Shown: positions 7,525 to 15,943, counted from the first letter of the stretch. The stretch: DNA of 64,000 nucleotides from Solirubrobacter soli DSM 22325 (GCF_000423665.1 NZ_AUIK01000021.1:1-64000); one strand, 5' to 3'. The notes: generated by a model not told the origin, from the sequence alone. Program-made: numbers and translations.

Positions 7525-8085
7525 TCAGTCCCCGGCACCGTACGGGGAAACGGTGAACGACCGCACCGTGCGTCCGCGGATCACCGCTGACAACCGGTCG
7601 ATGACGTTGGGCGGCCCGCCGACCTGGGACTCCTCCAGCACGAGCGCCCACTGGTACTGCCAGAGCTTGTTCTTGCCGTACAGCTCGTTGAAGCGCTTGA
7701 GCTCGGGATAGAGCTCGCGGACGCGGTCGAGCGAGTCGCCGATCTTCAGCCCGCGCTCGGTGGTCCACTGCCGGCCGGTGATGACGATCTGCTGCACGGG
7801 CGTGGTCGACGCGCAGGGCGGGCCGCCGCCGAAGTCGGCGGTGACGATCCGCACGCCGAGTTGCTTCCACTTGTTCGGGCACCCGGAAGGGCTCTTGCCG
7901 TCGGGCTTGCCGTAGGCCTTGATCGCGTTGCGCCGGTTCGGCGTCACGCCACCCGGGAACGAGTGCTCGCCGAGGCGTTGCTTGGGGTGGAAGTCTCCGA
8001 CGCGGACGATCTGGCCGGAGTCCGGAACCTCGATCGTGGTCGACGGTGCGAGCAGGGCGGCGGTGAGGGCGACAGCGGTGAGCAC
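7525..8085 (-). CDS. Exported hypothetical protein, 186 residues
   Basis: The first 15 residues (MLTAVALTAALLAPS) are a short hydrophobic export signal. The mature part has a Cys-containing stretch (G-C-P-N-K-W) and a motif 'G-L-K-I-G-D-S-L-D-R-V-R-E-L-Y-P' that resembles the small SmpA/OmlA-like motif also present at the end of the protein encoded at 31300-33054. No enzymatic residues are recognisable. It sits 7 bases after the Crp/Fnr-type gene and overlaps closely with the DUF2203 gene, so the three are co-transcribed. Function is unknown. Confidence 0.75.
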   Translation of the reverse strand: MLTAVALTAALLAPSTTIEVPDSGQIVRVGDFHPKQRLGEHSFPGGVTPNRRNAIKAYGKPDGKSPSGCPNKWKQLGVRIVTADFGGGPPCASTTPVQQIVITGRQWTTERGLKIGDSLDRVRELYPELKRFNELYGKNKLWQYQWALVLEESQVGGPPNVIDRLSAVIRGRTVRSFTVSPYGAGD

Positions 8086-8092
8086 CCGCTGA

Positions 8093-8749
8093 TCATCGCG
8101 CGAAGCGGCGCAGGGCGTCGCTGTCGCGGACGGAGATCGAGCGCCGGCCGGTCTCGATCCAGCCCAGATCGCGCAGCGTGCGCAGCGACTTCGCGACCGC
8201 CTCGCGCGAGGCGCCGGTCCACCCGGCGAGCTCCTCCTGGGTCAGCGGCAGCGTGATCGTCACGCCGTCCCCGTCCTCGCGGCCGTGCTCGTTGGTCAAC
8301 TCGACCAGGCGGCGGGACACCCGGCTCAGGGTGTTCGAGCCCGAGAACTCCTTGCGCTGGAGGTCGGCGAGCCGCAGCCGCCCGATCACGACCTCGTGGA
8401 CCGCGATCCAGATCCGCGGGTACTCCTCGAGCAGGCCCCAGAAGTCCCGCGCGGCGAGCGCGATCGCGGTGCAGGGCTCCAGAGCGGTGACGGTCGCCGA
8501 CCGCGGTCGGTTCTGGATCGTCGCGACCTCGCCGAGCAGCGAGCCCGGACCCATGACGCCGAGGATGACCTCCTTGCCGTCCTCGGTGAAGGTGACCGCC
8601 TTGGTGCGTCCCTCGGTCAGCACGAGGACCCGCGTCGCCTCCTCGCCCTCGCGCAGCATGATCGCGCCGCGGCGGAATTGCCGCGTGATCCCACGCGCGC
8701 GCAGGGCGCGCTCCTCCTCCTCTGCCAGCATCGCGAGGAAGTCAGGCAT
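8093..8749 (-). CDS. Crp/Fnr-family transcription regulator
   Basis: A 218-residue regulator. The N-terminal cyclic-nucleotide domain has the phosphate-binding cassette Gly73-Glu74 ... Arg83-Ser84 (G-E-V-A-T-I-Q-N-R-P-R-S-A-T-V), so cAMP or a related nucleotide is a plausible ligand. The C-terminal winged helix contains 'L-T-Q-E-E-L-A-G-W-T-G-A-S-R-E-A-V-A-K-S-L-R-T-L'. No Fnr-type cysteine cluster is present, so it is not an iron-sulfur oxygen sensor. It heads a minus-strand operon and is divergent from a large LVIVD-repeat protein. CRP-like sites at 1347-1392 are candidate targets. Confidence 0.9.
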   Translation of the reverse strand: MPDFLAMLAEEEERALRARGITRQFRRGAIMLREGEEATRVLVLTEGRTKAVTFTEDGKEVILGVMGPGSLLGEVATIQNRPRSATVTALEPCTAIALAARDFWGLLEEYPRIWIAVHEVVIGRLRLADLQRKEFSGSNTLSRVSRRLVELTNEHGREDGDGVTITLPLTQEELAGWTGASREAVAKSLRTLRDLGWIETGRRSISVRDSDALRRFAR

Positions 8750-8850
8750 CGGTCCGGATCCAAACTACTCCGGTCGCCTCCACTTGTGGTTGACTTCCCG
8801 CCAACTGTGACCCTCTGGGGAGAGGGCGCGGAGGGGACAAGGAGAGGGAT

Positions 8851-10743
8851 ATGAGGTCACGCCTGGTCGCAGGGATGGCGGTAGCAGCCATGGCCGTACC
8901 GGTCGCGAGCGCATCCGCGCACCCGGCCGACTACATGTACACGCCGGGGGGCGAGTACGTGCGCGAGATCGGCAACCCGGACGACGGGGTCGGGACGTTC
9001 CTGCAGCGTGAGGTCGACACGCCGGGGTCGTTCACGCAGATCGGGCACGAGCCGCTGATGGGCCGCGGCATGAACGCCGCGATCGCGGTCCACAAGCGCT
9101 ACGTGTACGTCGGCAGCCGCACCGACGGCAAGAACAACAACGCCAACCACGCCGGCATCTTCATCGTCGACGCGCAGGATCCGGCGCACCCGCAGATCGT
9201 CAAGGAGATGGGCCCGCCCTACGAGGGCCTCCCGGGCGAGTCCTCGCGCGAGCTGCGCGTGTGGCGGTCGCAGAACGTGCTGGTCGTCCTGCACACCAAC
9301 TGCGGCGGCAACGGCGCGCACCAGTGCTCGATCGCGAGCCGCTCGAGCATGCGCTTCTATGACATCTCCGGCGACAAGGCCGCGAACCCGGAGCTGCTCT
9401 ACCAGAACACCCGCGACACGCACGAGTTCTTCATCTGGGAGGACCCGAAGAACCCGAAGCGGGCGCTGATGTTCGCCGCGAGCGCCGGCTCGCAGTTCCA
9501 GATCTACGACATCTCGCCGGTGCTCAACAAGGAGGCGCCGGTCCAGCTCTTCAGCGGCAACCACGGGTTCGGCAACTCCAGCGGCTCGGGCATCCACTCC
9601 TTCAGCGTCTCCAACGACGGCAAGAAGGCGTACTTCGCGCTGCTCACCCGCGGGTTCGGCATCACCGACGTGTCGGCGTTCACGGACACCGACCCGACCA
9701 CGAACACGTACCGGCTGATCACGCCGCAGGCCAACCGCGTGCAGTGGCCCGGCCCGGGCGCGCACAGCGCGGTCAAGCTCTGGAACAAGGACTGGGTCTA
9801 CGTCTCCGACGAGGTCTACGGCACGATCACCGCGGCGGGCCACGGCTGCCCGTGGGGCTGGGCGAGGTTCATCGACGTCGCCGACGAGACCCGGCCGGTG
9901 GTGCGCAGCGAGTTCCGGCTGCCCGAGAACCAGCCGGGCCTGTGCTCGTCCTTCAACCCGCCGCGCACGTCCTACTCGGCCCACAACCCGACGCTGACGC
10001 CGAGCATCGCCTTCAGCACCTGGCACTCGGGCGGCTTCCAGGCGATCGACATCACCAACCCGAACACCCCGACGCAGCTGGCGCAGTTCAAGCCGGACCC
10101 GCTGCCGATGGTCTCGCTCGAGGACCCGCGGCTGAGCTCGGATGACATCCCGGGCCGCACGGACAACAAGGTCGTGATGTGGAGCTACCCGGTCATCCAG
10201 GACGGCCTGATCTACACGGTCGACCTGCGCAACGGCCTCTACATCCTCAAGTACAACGGCCCGTACCAGCACGAGGTCGACTCGATCGGCTTCCTCGAGG
10301 GCAACTCCAACCAGGGCGACGCGCTCTGCTACGAGCCGGTTCCCGGCCAGGTGAACGTCGACTGCTCCGCGCACGTGGACACGCCGGCGGGCGCGGGCGG
10401 GTCGGTGCCGGCGACATTGTCGCTGGCGCTCGGCACCAACGCGACGTTCGGCGCGTTCACCCCGGGCGTGGCGAAGGACTACACGACCTCGACGACCGCG
10501 AACGTGATCTCCTCCGCCGGTGACGCGGCGCTGACGTACTCCGATCCGGGCCACCTGATGAACGGGACGTTCGCGCTGCCGCAGCCGCTGCAGGTCTCGC
10601 TGAGCAAGGCCGCATGGACCGGCCCGGTCTCCAACGACCCGGTCACGATCACGTTCAAGCAGCGCATCGAGGCCACCGACGCGTTGCGCACCGGCGCCTA
10701 CAGCAAGACACTGACGTTCACGCTGTCGACGACCAACCCGTAG
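8851..10743 (+). CDS. Secreted LVIVD-repeat (beta-propeller) protein
   Basis: A 630-residue exported protein. Residues 1-23 form a signal peptide (ends A-S-A-S-A-H-P). The body carries repeated 'I-F-I-V-D-A-Q-D-P-A-H-P', 'M-R-F-Y-D-I-S-G', 'Q-I-Y-D-I-S-P' and 'A-I-D-I-T-N-P-N-T-P' blades, the LVIVD-type propeller pattern. The last ~110 residues form a separate beta-rich domain ending T-L-T-F-T-L-S-T-T-N-P, also found at the end of the protein at 13052-13981. The ATG has a strong AAGGAGAGG site. A hairpin terminator follows. Ligand and enzymatic role are unknown; it probably acts outside the membrane. Confidence 0.88.
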   Translation: MRSRLVAGMAVAAMAVPVASASAHPADYMYTPGGEYVREIGNPDDGVGTFLQREVDTPGSFTQIGHEPLMGRGMNAAIAVHKRYVYVGSRTDGKNNNANHAGIFIVDAQDPAHPQIVKEMGPPYEGLPGESSRELRVWRSQNVLVVLHTNCGGNGAHQCSIASRSSMRFYDISGDKAANPELLYQNTRDTHEFFIWEDPKNPKRALMFAASAGSQFQIYDISPVLNKEAPVQLFSGNHGFGNSSGSGIHSFSVSNDGKKAYFALLTRGFGITDVSAFTDTDPTTNTYRLITPQANRVQWPGPGAHSAVKLWNKDWVYVSDEVYGTITAAGHGCPWGWARFIDVADETRPVVRSEFRLPENQPGLCSSFNPPRTSYSAHNPTLTPSIAFSTWHSGGFQAIDITNPNTPTQLAQFKPDPLPMVSLEDPRLSSDDIPGRTDNKVVMWSYPVIQDGLIYTVDLRNGLYILKYNGPYQHEVDSIGFLEGNSNQGDALCYEPVPGQVNVDCSAHVDTPAGAGGSVPATLSLALGTNATFGAFTPGVAKDYTTSTTANVISSAGDAALTYSDPGHLMNGTFALPQPLQVSLSKAAWTGPVSNDPVTITFKQRIEATDALRTGAYSKTLTFTLSTTNP

Positions 10744-10754
10744 AGACAAATCAA

Positions 10755-10787
10755 CGGGAGGGCCGGTGCGACACGCCGGTCCTCCCG
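10755..10787 (+). terminator. Hairpin terminator after LVIVD gene
   Basis: CGGGAGGGCCGG (10755-10766) pairs with CCGGTCCTCCCG (10776-10787), 12 bp with one G-U pair and a 9-base loop, 12 bases after the LVIVD stop and 19 bases before the next gene. No long U-tract follows. Confidence 0.7.
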
Positions 10788-10806
10788 CTACCTTCGCCTT
10801 CCTCTC

Positions 10807-11691
10807 ATGCAGCGATCATCTCTCGCCTCGCTCCTGCTCGTCGCCATGCTTGCCGCAGCGTGCGGCGGCTCTGACGCCGAGACCGCGTCGACCACCGCGC
10901 CGGGTTCCGGCACCGACGTGCTCTCGATCGCGATCGACCCCGCCGACGGCACGCTGCTCGCCGGCGGCGGCCCGGCCTTCTACCGCCTCAAGCCGGGCGC
11001 GAAGGCGCCGGAGGCCGCCACGGGGAACATCAAGACCGACAAGGGGTCGGGGACGCTGACCAAGGACGTCGTGGCGCGCTTCACGCCCGACGGGGCGATC
11101 ATCGCGTCCGGCCACTCGGGCGAGGCGTCGCTGCCGGCCGTGCTCGGGCTCGTCCGGTCGACCGACGAGGGCGAGACCTGGCAGCCGATCTCCGGCCTGG
11201 GCGAGGCCGACTACCACGAGATCGAGATCGACGGGAACCGGATCCTCGCCCTGCGCTACGAGGACCCGGGGATGATCCAGATCTCCAGCGACGGCGGGAA
11301 GACGTGGGACACCCGCGAGGCGCCCTCGGTGGCCGCGCCGATCGACATCGCCGTCAACCCGGGCAACAAGGACCAGTGGGCGGTGTCGACCGACCAGGGC
11401 ACGTTCATCTCCGCCAACGGCGGCAAGTCCTGGCGCCAGTGGGACACGACCTTCGGCCCCCGGATCGCCTGGGTCAAGCCCGACGCCCTCTACCTCGCCG
11501 GCAAGGACGGCAAGGTCAAGGTCTCGCCCGACGCCGGGAAGACCTGGAACGACGCCGGCGCGATCGGCGCCGGCCCGAAGGAGCTGACGTTCAGTGCCAA
11601 GGGCGACCTCTACGCGTCGGTCGCGGGCGGCGCGATCAAACGCTCCTCCGACGGCGGCAAGACCTGGACCGAGGTGGTGAAGCTGGGCTAA
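10807..11691 (+). CDS. Asp-box (BNR-repeat) lipoprotein
   Basis: A 294-residue probable lipoprotein: the signal ends L-A-A-A-C with Cys19 as the lipidated residue, followed by a low-complexity linker. The mature part holds five Asp-box motifs (S-T-D-E-G-E-T-W, S-S-D-G-G-K-T-W, S-A-N-G-G-K-S-W, S-P-D-A-G-K-T-W, S-S-D-G-G-K-T-W), the mark of sialidase/sortilin-like beta-propellers. Sialidase catalytic residues are not evident, so this is more likely a binding or scaffolding propeller (F510_1955-like group). It probably sits on the outer face of the membrane. Function is unknown. Confidence 0.85.
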   Translation: MQRSSLASLLLVAMLAAACGGSDAETASTTAPGSGTDVLSIAIDPADGTLLAGGGPAFYRLKPGAKAPEAATGNIKTDKGSGTLTKDVVARFTPDGAIIASGHSGEASLPAVLGLVRSTDEGETWQPISGLGEADYHEIEIDGNRILALRYEDPGMIQISSDGGKTWDTREAPSVAAPIDIAVNPGNKDQWAVSTDQGTFISANGGKSWRQWDTTFGPRIAWVKPDALYLAGKDGKVKVSPDAGKTWNDAGAIGAGPKELTFSAKGDLYASVAGGAIKRSSDGGKTWTEVVKLG

Positions 11692-11734
11692 CGCCTCGGG
11701 GCCCGGCGAAGCCGAACCCCTAGACTCGAAGGCG

Positions 11735-11989
11735 ATGGCCTTCGAGCGCGACGGGATCGGGCATGAGGAGATCAGGCCCGGTCACGCCGGCATCGTGGCC
11801 GTCGGCACGCTCGCCTGCCCGCGCTGCGACGCCCCGGTCGCCCCCGGCAACACGCCGCTCCGCATCACGCAGTCGATCGAGTGCCCGTACTGCGGCGCGT
11901 TCGGCCGCGTGCGCGACTTCCTCTCGCTGGCGGCCCCGACGCGCCCGGCGCGCGTCGAGATCCGCCTACGAGGTTTCAAGTTGCAGTGA
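11735..11989 (+). CDS. Small zinc-ribbon protein
   Basis: An 84-residue protein with two Cys pairs, C-P-R-C-D and C-P-Y-C-G, separated by about 24 residues: a treble-clef or zinc-ribbon pattern. It should be a small zinc protein; whether it binds nucleic acid or protein is unknown. The stop (11987-11989) overlaps an in-frame GTG of the next reading frame (11986), so coupling with the nuclease-like gene downstream is possible. Confidence 0.7.
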   Translation: MAFERDGIGHEEIRPGHAGIVAVGTLACPRCDAPVAPGNTPLRITQSIECPYCGAFGRVRDFLSLAAPTRPARVEIRLRGFKLQ

Positions 11990-12111
11990 CCCCGCCCCGG
12001 CGACACCGCCTCGCCGACCACCTCGTGCCGGTCTACGACGAGGGTCGGACCCCCTCGTCGGGGACACCGCTCCACAGCCTCCCGCCTGCACCGCTTGGCC
12101 CGACTGAGTCG

Positions 12112-13002
12112 ATGATCCTTCGCGATCTGCAGCAAGCGCGTTCGCCGGAGGCGGTCGAGGACGGTGCCACTCGAGCCCTCGTGGCGGGCTTCTCGCAGAC
12201 CGCAGTCGTGGCTGCGTCTCAGCTCAGCGCAGAGCACGTTGCGCGCCTGGGCCGGCGTGTGAGGCGGAATGAGAGCGAACGCTGGTTTGAGGCGTACCTG
12301 CGGCAGACGGGACACGGTGGGTGGGATCGGCACGAGCCAGACCTCGGCGTCCCTGTTCGACCGGACTACCTGGTCGAGAAGGCCGGACACTCCGCCGTGG
12401 TCGAGGTGAAGGAGTTCGTCGGCTCCGACTATCTACACGCGCAGAACGCGGCGTTCGCCGCGGGCGAATCCGTGTACGAATCCTCCGGAACCGACGCTCT
12501 CAACCTCGTACGTCGGAAGATCAACAGGGCGGCGAAGAAGCTCGTCAAGCTCAAGGAGTACGGACGACCGCTCGTCGTCCTGCTCGTGAACCCGCGCGGA
12601 CTCGATATCAGCGGCGTTCTGTGGCCCACTCAGGTGCTCTGGGCGATGTACGGAGATCCGAGTCCGGGAGCTGTGACGGGGCGCAACGGCGAACTGAGCG
12701 CGCAGCACTCATACCTCAGCGCGATCGTGTTACTGCGACGGCACCCAAGCTGGCAGGCGGTGTACGGGCCCTGGCGACGAGACCACGCGACCGGGATCGA
12801 GGGTTATCTCGTCCAACGGGACGAATTCTTCGTCCAGGTCTTCCATACGGCCGCGGCACAGACAGGCCAGGCCGTTGCGGTATCCCCGGAGATCTTCGAC
12901 GGACCCCATGACCAACACTGGTACACAGCTTTCGACAACAATCGTTTGGTGCAGCGTCGCGGTCCAGAGCGCTGGTTGGGATACCCGGAGGCCCCGGATT
13001 GA
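12112..13002 (+). CDS. Solitary PD-(D/E)XK nuclease-like protein
   Basis: A 296-residue protein not assigned to a named family. 'V-R-P-D-Y-L-V-E-K-A-G-H-S-A-V-V-E-V-K-E-F' has the order Asp ... Glu-x-Lys of the PD-(D/E)XK restriction-endonuclease fold, with an upstream Glu-rich helix (N-E-S-E-R-W-F-E). This suggests a metal-dependent nuclease. The gene is visibly less GC-rich than its neighbours, a hint of transfer. The ATG at 12112 is chosen; a GTG at 11986 would add 42 Pro/Arg-rich residues of doubtful character. No methyltransferase or helicase partner is adjacent. A 16-bp terminator hairpin follows directly. Confidence 0.7.
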   Translation: MILRDLQQARSPEAVEDGATRALVAGFSQTAVVAASQLSAEHVARLGRRVRRNESERWFEAYLRQTGHGGWDRHEPDLGVPVRPDYLVEKAGHSAVVEVKEFVGSDYLHAQNAAFAAGESVYESSGTDALNLVRRKINRAAKKLVKLKEYGRPLVVLLVNPRGLDISGVLWPTQVLWAMYGDPSPGAVTGRNGELSAQHSYLSAIVLLRRHPSWQAVYGPWRRDHATGIEGYLVQRDEFFVQVFHTAAAQTGQAVAVSPEIFDGPHDQHWYTAFDNNRLVQRRGPERWLGYPEAPD

Positions 13003-13007
13003 ACCGA

Positions 13008-13044
13008 TGCGGAGCCTGAAGGGATCAGCCCTTCAGGCTCCGCA
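13008..13044. terminator. Strong bidirectional hairpin terminator
   Basis: TGCGGAGCCTGAAGGG (13008-13023) and its exact complement (13029-13044) form a perfect 16-bp stem with a 5-base loop, between two convergent stops at 13002 and 13052. It should end transcription from both sides. Confidence 0.85.
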
Positions 13045-13051
13045 CAGCGAC

Positions 13052-13981
13052 TTAGGGGTTGGTGGTCCCGAGGGTGAACGTCAGGGTCTTCGTGTAGCTG
13101 CCGGTGCGCAGCGGCTCGTCGGCGTCGATGGCCTGCTTGAAGGTGATCGTCGACTTGCCGTTGGAGACCGGGTCGCTCCAGGTGTTCGGCGCGATCGCGA
13201 CCTGCAGCGGGTTGCGCAGGGTGCGGGTGCCGTTGGCCAGCTTGCCCGGGTCAGAGACCGTGAGGGCGGCGTCGGCGGCGCTGGAGACGACGTTGGCCGT
13301 CGCGGACGCCGTGTACTCCTTGGCGACGCCCGGGACGAACGCGCCGAACGTCGGGTTGGTGCCCAGCGTCAGTGCGAGCGTGGCCGGGACCTCGGCGCCC
13401 ACCTCGGCCGTGGCGACCGCGGTCGGCGTCGGCTGCGGGGCGGCGGCCGAGTCGAGGACGAGCAGGTCGATGCCGCCGAGGAAGTCGGTCGACGCCTCGT
13501 TCTTGCCGACGACCTTCATCGTGAGGACGTGCTTGCCCTCGGACAGGGCGAGTGGGCCGAGGAGCATCGGCTGCGCGACGGTGATCGCCGGCGCGTAGAG
13601 GTCGTAGGTGCCGCCGATCTGGCGGCCGTCGACGAACAGCTGCACGATGCCGAAGTTCGGGCCCTTCACGAGCGACGCGGAGACGCCGTACGTGTCGCCG
13701 TCCTCGACGTCGAGCGGGAACGACGCGCGGCTGCCGTCGCCGTTGTGGTTGTCGAACTGGGCGTAGGACTGGCTCGACGTGCCCGCCTGCGAGACGCGGC
13801 GGATGATCGAGACGGTCGCCGTGCCGGCCGTGACGCCGGCGAAGGACTCCAGGTACGGGGTCTGCTGCTCGACCTCGATGAGCTGCAGGTGCGCCTGCGG
13901 CGGGTCCTCGACCGCGCGGGCGTTGTGGAAGGCGACGAAGACGGCGGCAGCGGCCGCCAGGCCGGCGATGGTCTTGTACAT
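13052..13981 (-). CDS. Secreted beta-rich protein coupled to phoD
   Basis: A 309-residue exported protein: hydrophobic signal at residues 1-25, a middle beta domain with 'N-F-G-I-V-Q-L-F-V-D-G-R-Q-I-G' that resembles galactose-binding-like modules attached to glycoside hydrolases, and a ~110-residue C-terminal domain ending T-L-T-F-T-L-G-T-T-N-P. That last domain is shared with the LVIVD protein at 8851-10743. The ATG at 13981 overlaps the phoD stop (TGATG), so it is translationally coupled to the phosphatase. It may help place or present the phosphatase at the surface; that is inference. Confidence 0.8.
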   Translation of the reverse strand: MYKTIAGLAAAAAVFVAFHNARAVEDPPQAHLQLIEVEQQTPYLESFAGVTAGTATVSIIRRVSQAGTSSQSYAQFDNHNGDGSRASFPLDVEDGDTYGVSASLVKGPNFGIVQLFVDGRQIGGTYDLYAPAITVAQPMLLGPLALSEGKHVLTMKVVGKNEASTDFLGGIDLLVLDSAAAPQPTPTAVATAEVGAEVPATLALTLGTNPTFGAFVPGVAKEYTASATANVVSSAADAALTVSDPGKLANGTRTLRNPLQVAIAPNTWSDPVSNGKSTITFKQAIDADEPLRTGSYTKTLTFTLGTTNP

Positions 13982-15561
13982 CACGCGTCCTTAAGGCCCG
14001 GGTTGCCGGCTTCGACGACGAACGACTTCTTGGTGGTGATCGGGGCGCCCGGACGCTTGACGTAGGGCACGACCTTGTAGTCCGCCTGGCACTTCTGCTG
14101 GTCCAGGGAGACCTTCACGTAGCCGCGCTGCTGGTTGTTGAACTTGATCCAGGGGTTCTCGGTCAGGCGGGCGGCGTTGGACGTGTCGCTGCCGTCGCCC
14201 GTGGTCGAGATCGAGGTGCCGATGAACTCCGAGCCGAGGATCTTCGAGTCGGCGTTGCGGAAGTCGCGCAGCAGGTTCGCGGCCCAGTTCTGGTGCACGT
14301 CGCCGGTGATGACGATCGGGTTCGCGATGTTGCGCGTGTCGATGAAGTCCAGCAACTTGTCGCGCGAGACCTTGTAGCCGTCCCAGGCGTCCATGTTGTA
14401 GGACTCGCCCGCCCCGTTGGTGTTGTCCATCTGGGCCATGAAGACCTGCTGGGCGAGGATCTGCCACTTCGCCGGCGAGGCCTGCAGACCGTCGTAGAGC
14501 CACTGCTCCTGGGCGGCGCCGGTGATCGTGCGCGCCGGGTTGGAACGGTCGTCGCAGCCCGCGCGGTTGCCGTCGCCGCACGCCTGGTCGGAGCGGAACT
14601 GACGCGTGTCCATGACGTGGAACGTCGCCAGGTTGCCGTACTGGGCGCGGCGGAAGATCTGGATCGCGTTGCCCGACGGGCGCGCCGCCTTGCGCAGCGG
14701 CATGTGCTCCCAGTAGGCCTTGAACGCCGCGCGGCGGCGGCGGGCGAAGAGGTCGAGCGGCATGCCCTCCTCGGGCGTGTTCTCGGCCCAGTTGTTGTCG
14801 ACCTCGTGGTCGTCGAAGGTCACGAGCCACGCGAAGTTCGCGTGCGCGGCCTGCAGGTCCGGGTCGGTCTTGTACTGCGCGTGGCGCTCGCGGTAGTCCT
14901 GCAGGTTGACGATCTCGTGGTTGGAGTTCGCCCGCACGTTGCCGCCGGTGGCCGTGTACGAGTTCGAGTCGTACTCGTAGATGTAGTCGCCGACGTGGAT
15001 CACGAGATCCAGGTCCTCCTGCGACATGTGCTTGTAGGCCGTGTAGTAGCCGTGCTCGTACTGCTGGCAGCTCGCGAACGCGAAGGCCAGCGCGCTCGCC
15101 GCGCCGCTCGGGGCGGTCTTGGTGCGGCCGGTCGGGCTGATCTCGCCGCCCGCCTTGAAGCGGTAGAAGTACTCGTAGCCGGCCTCGAGGCCCTGCGGCT
15201 CGGCGTGCACCGAGTGCGCGTCACCGTACGTTGCGATCTCCTCGCCGCGCGCGACGACGTTGGAGAAGTTCTCGTCCTTGGCCACTTCCCACTGGACCGG
15301 GATGGCCTTGTCGGGCATGCCGCCGTTGCCGGCCAGCGGCGACGGCGCGAGACGCGTCCATAAAACGACGCTGTCCGACGTCGGGTCGCCCGACGCTACA
15401 CCGAGCGTGAACGGGTAGCCCGTGAACCGCGCGGGCGCGGTGCGTGCCTTGGCGAACGGGAACTGCGTGGCGGCTACGGCGACCCCTGCCGAGCCTGCCA
15501 CGGTCAGGAACTTGCGTCGGGACAGGGAATGACCCTGCCGACCCCCTCCGGGTTTATCCAT
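13981..15561 (-). CDS. phoD: PhoD-type alkaline phosphatase, Tat-exported
   Basis: A 526-residue phosphatase/phosphodiesterase of the PhoD family that releases phosphate from organic esters outside the cell. Residues 14-19 (S-R-R-K-F-L) start a twin-arginine signal, as expected for this metal enzyme. The PhoD N-terminal beta domain ('F-T-L-G-V-A-S-G-D-P') is followed by the metallophosphatase core with G-D-Y-I-Y-E-Y, D-D-H-E-V-D-N-N and G-D-V-H-Q-N-W metal ligands. Length fits the family. A PHO-box-like double repeat lies 35-56 bases upstream, so phosphate starvation probably induces it. It is coupled to the secreted protein downstream. Confidence 0.93.
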   Translation of the reverse strand: MDKPGGGRQGHSLSRRKFLTVAGSAGVAVAATQFPFAKARTAPARFTGYPFTLGVASGDPTSDSVVLWTRLAPSPLAGNGGMPDKAIPVQWEVAKDENFSNVVARGEEIATYGDAHSVHAEPQGLEAGYEYFYRFKAGGEISPTGRTKTAPSGAASALAFAFASCQQYEHGYYTAYKHMSQEDLDLVIHVGDYIYEYDSNSYTATGGNVRANSNHEIVNLQDYRERHAQYKTDPDLQAAHANFAWLVTFDDHEVDNNWAENTPEEGMPLDLFARRRRAAFKAYWEHMPLRKAARPSGNAIQIFRRAQYGNLATFHVMDTRQFRSDQACGDGNRAGCDDRSNPARTITGAAQEQWLYDGLQASPAKWQILAQQVFMAQMDNTNGAGESYNMDAWDGYKVSRDKLLDFIDTRNIANPIVITGDVHQNWAANLLRDFRNADSKILGSEFIGTSISTTGDGSDTSNAARLTENPWIKFNNQQRGYVKVSLDQQKCQADYKVVPYVKRPGAPITTKKSFVVEAGNPGLKDA

Positions 15562-15584
15562 GCCCGGGAGCCTTTAGATTCCGC

Positions 15585-15617
15585 TCATCTCCGACGTTGC
15601 CTGAACGTAATCTGAAC
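15585..15617 (-). promoter_or_regulatory. PHO-box-like direct repeats upstream of phoD
   Basis: On the phoD strand, GTTCAGATTAC (15607-15617) and GTTCAGGCAAC (15596-15606) are adjacent 11-bp units, followed by a degenerate third (GTCGGAGATGA, 15585-15595). Adjacent 11-bp direct repeats are the binding format of PhoB/PhoP-type regulators; actinobacterial units begin G-T/G-T-C-A. The position before an alkaline phosphatase gene supports the reading. Confidence 0.75.
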
Positions 15618-15636
15618 GTGAAGAACCGGTGACTTC

Positions 15637-15673
15637 CGCGGACCGGCGCCGCGACCACCGGCGCCGGTCCGCG
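15637..15673 (-). terminator. Hairpin terminator of the 84-residue gene
   Basis: CGCGGACCGGCGCC (15637-15650) pairs perfectly with its complement at 15660-15673, a 14-bp stem with a 9-base loop. It lies 16 bases after the minus-strand stop at 15689 and before the phoD promoter, so it isolates phoD from upstream transcription. Confidence 0.75.
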
Positions 15674-15688
15674 TGTCCCCCTCCCGGA

Positions 15689-15943
15689 TCACGCCCGTTG
15701 GCGGCGGAGCATGTCCTGCGCGGCGTCGGCGCGATCCTGAGCGGCTCGGTACACGGCGTAGCCCTCGGCGCCCGGCTCGTCACGCCAGCACGCGTAGGCC
15801 GCCGCGGCCTCGGCCTGCGCGTCGCGCCACGCGTAGCGGAGTTCGTCGTGGATCCAGGTGCTCGGCACACCGGCTCCAGCCAGCCGGCGGCGCATCTCCT
15901 CGATCTCGCGATACAGCACCGAGGTCGCGTCCTCCTCGCTCAT
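15689..15943 (-). CDS. Small helical hypothetical protein, 84 residues
   Basis: A short, Ala/Arg/Glu-rich protein predicted to be all helix ('L-Y-R-E-I-E-E-M-R-R-R-L', 'A-E-A-A-A-A-Y-A-C-W-R'). It has no signal, membrane segment or known motif, and I do not recognise the family. Codon usage is typical for the window and it ends before a clear terminator, so it is probably real. It is divergent from the large ATPase-SARP regulator gene across an 89-bp gap. Confidence 0.6.
   Translation of the reverse strand: MSEEDATSVLYREIEEMRRRLAGAGVPSTWIHDELRYAWRDAQAEAAAAYACWRDEPGAEGYAVYRAAQDRADAAQDMLRRQRA

Noticed and set aside
11986..12111. GTGA-coupled start for the nuclease-like gene
   Set aside because: The extra 42 residues are Pro/Arg-rich without character; kept as an alternative only.
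14293..15363. Long plus-strand frame opposite phoD
   Set aside because: Val/Arg/Leu-rich shadow without motifs; the opposite strand encodes a clear PhoD.
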